Positions 63,549 through 64,000 of a DNA stretch of 64,000 bases are shown here, piece after piece. Made by a program: the position numbers and the translations under genes. The notes under the pieces were generated by a model. The model was not told where the DNA came from, did not search any database, and worked only from the letters and a program-made list of their open reading frames with translations. This DNA is from Sphingobacterium sp. UBA2700 (GTDB lineage Bacteria > Bacteroidota > Bacteroidia > Sphingobacteriales > Sphingobacteriaceae). The stretch is from positions 12,435 to 76,434 of the forward strand of contig DELI01000021.1 of assembly GCA_002354335.1 (NCBI GenBank), in the 5' to 3' direction. Every line of letters begins with the position of its first letter. Position 1 is the first letter of the stretch.

Positions 63549-63554
63549 CAGCGT

Positions 63555-63920
63555 ATGTTCAGATTTCTACATTTCCTGGCATTGTTTGGCTACCTCAACA
63601 TCCTATGTTACGAGGTTAAGCAAACTGACTACTTCGGTCTGGCCTCGAAACAGTCGAACGAAACCTTGGTGGAAGTCGTACTCGAAGAAGTCTTAAATAT
63701 CAACCATTCCGAATTGCCGGAGTCTCTACCGGGAATTATCTTTGACGATTATCGCATATTTTCATTATTTGTAGGCTTCCTGCCGATGGTAATGGTCTTT
63801 ACTTGGCTGTTATCGCGATTAATCAATCGAATCAAAGAGCTAGATCACCCATTTTATCTCTCAAAAACGCAATGCCTCCCTGGCTATTACAGCTTTTTGT
63901 ATAGATACCGCCCATTCTAA
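63555..63920 (+). CDS. Hypothetical membrane-associated protein
   Basis: A 121-residue protein of unknown function. A hydrophobic N-terminus (about 3-18) and a second hydrophobic stretch (about 72-90, FSLFVGFLPMVMVFTWLLS) flank an acidic middle (VVLEEVLNINHSELPESLPG). An ending in aromatic residues (YYSFLYRYRPF) is unusual. The ATG at 63555 is used; a TTG at 63546 lies in the promoter element. It has its own -7 box, so it is probably not part of the ccoI-ccoS unit, and I cannot link it to the oxidase. Confidence 0.55.
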   Translation: MFRFLHFLALFGYLNILCYEVKQTDYFGLASKQSNETLVEVVLEEVLNINHSELPESLPGIIFDDYRIFSLFVGFLPMVMVFTWLLSRLINRIKELDHPFYLSKTQCLPGYYSFLYRYRPF

Positions 63921-64000
63921 TTTCTGCCCTTTAACTCGCTTTTAGGGATTGCTACAGGTGCGCCGAAAGGTGGACACCCTTAGCCCTCTTGTATTCTATT
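63921..64000. other. End of window
   Basis: Eighty bases with no feature I can support; they may belong to the next gene or spacer. Confidence 0.3.

Overview
The window looks like a chromosomal segment of a Bacteroidota bacterium, most likely a Sphingobacterium-like member of the Sphingobacteriaceae. The reasons are a SusC/SusD pair under an ECF sigma/FecR switch, TAnnTTTG-type -7 promoter elements, weak Shine-Dalgarno use, typical Bacteroidota families (DUF4905, DUF1735, DUF4974, TlpA/DUF4369) and an archaeal-type prolyl-tRNA synthetase. No rRNA, tRNA, CRISPR array, transposase or prophage gene was found. Most of the window is ordinary core chromosome, densely packed and closed by clear hairpin terminators.

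Layout. 1-10.7 kb: housekeeping genes (carA, eno, an FtsB/DivIC-like protein, an FkbM methyltransferase, cystathionine beta-synthase, an AMP nucleosidase-type phosphorylase, clpX-clpP, an orphan HSDR_N-like protein, holA, a small barrel protein). 11-24.6 kb: a nutrient-uptake island made of an ECF sigma factor, a FecR anti-sigma factor, an unusually long SusC, SusD, a DUF1735/discoidin lipoprotein, two tandem TlpA-type thioredoxins, a trypsin-like protease and a further thioredoxin. It has no glycoside hydrolase, so it may serve peptides or another non-glycan ligand. 24.9-31.2 kb: a TetR-led tripartite RND efflux operon. 31.3-39.1 kb: a candidate small RNA, a SCO1/cytochrome c unit, a thioesterase-like protein, an MFS transporter, a 52-codon Cys/Lys-rich protein, uridine kinase, a LysM protein, DUF4905 and an NfeD protease. 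39.7-54.5 kb: a FadL-like barrel, a Gly/Tyr-rich lipoprotein, proS, an epimerase-like protein, a cystathionine gamma-synthase/lyase (partner of the beta-synthase for transsulfuration), an M28 peptidase, a SprT-like metalloprotein, recN and clpC.

54.6-64 kb is the most interesting part. An ABC-F protein is followed by a soluble PAS histidine kinase whose PAS domain carries the His and Arg of FixL-type haem oxygen sensors at the same 20-residue spacing. Its partner fuses a receiver domain to a CRP/FNR-type DNA-binding module. Directly downstream are hemN (oxygen-independent haem synthesis), ccoI and ccoS (cbb3 oxidase assembly), behind a perfect FNR/FixK-like palindrome. This reads as a compact version of the rhizobial FixL-FixJ-FixK cascade with FixJ and FixK merged.

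Between genes there are two families of structured repeats. One has 7-bp tandem arrays in inverted orientation around a core (three loci, plus a related direct heptad array near 46.7 kb). The other is a roughly 70-bp hairpin found twice. Five genes have a -7 promoter element only 4-7 nt before the start codon, which suggests leaderless mRNAs.
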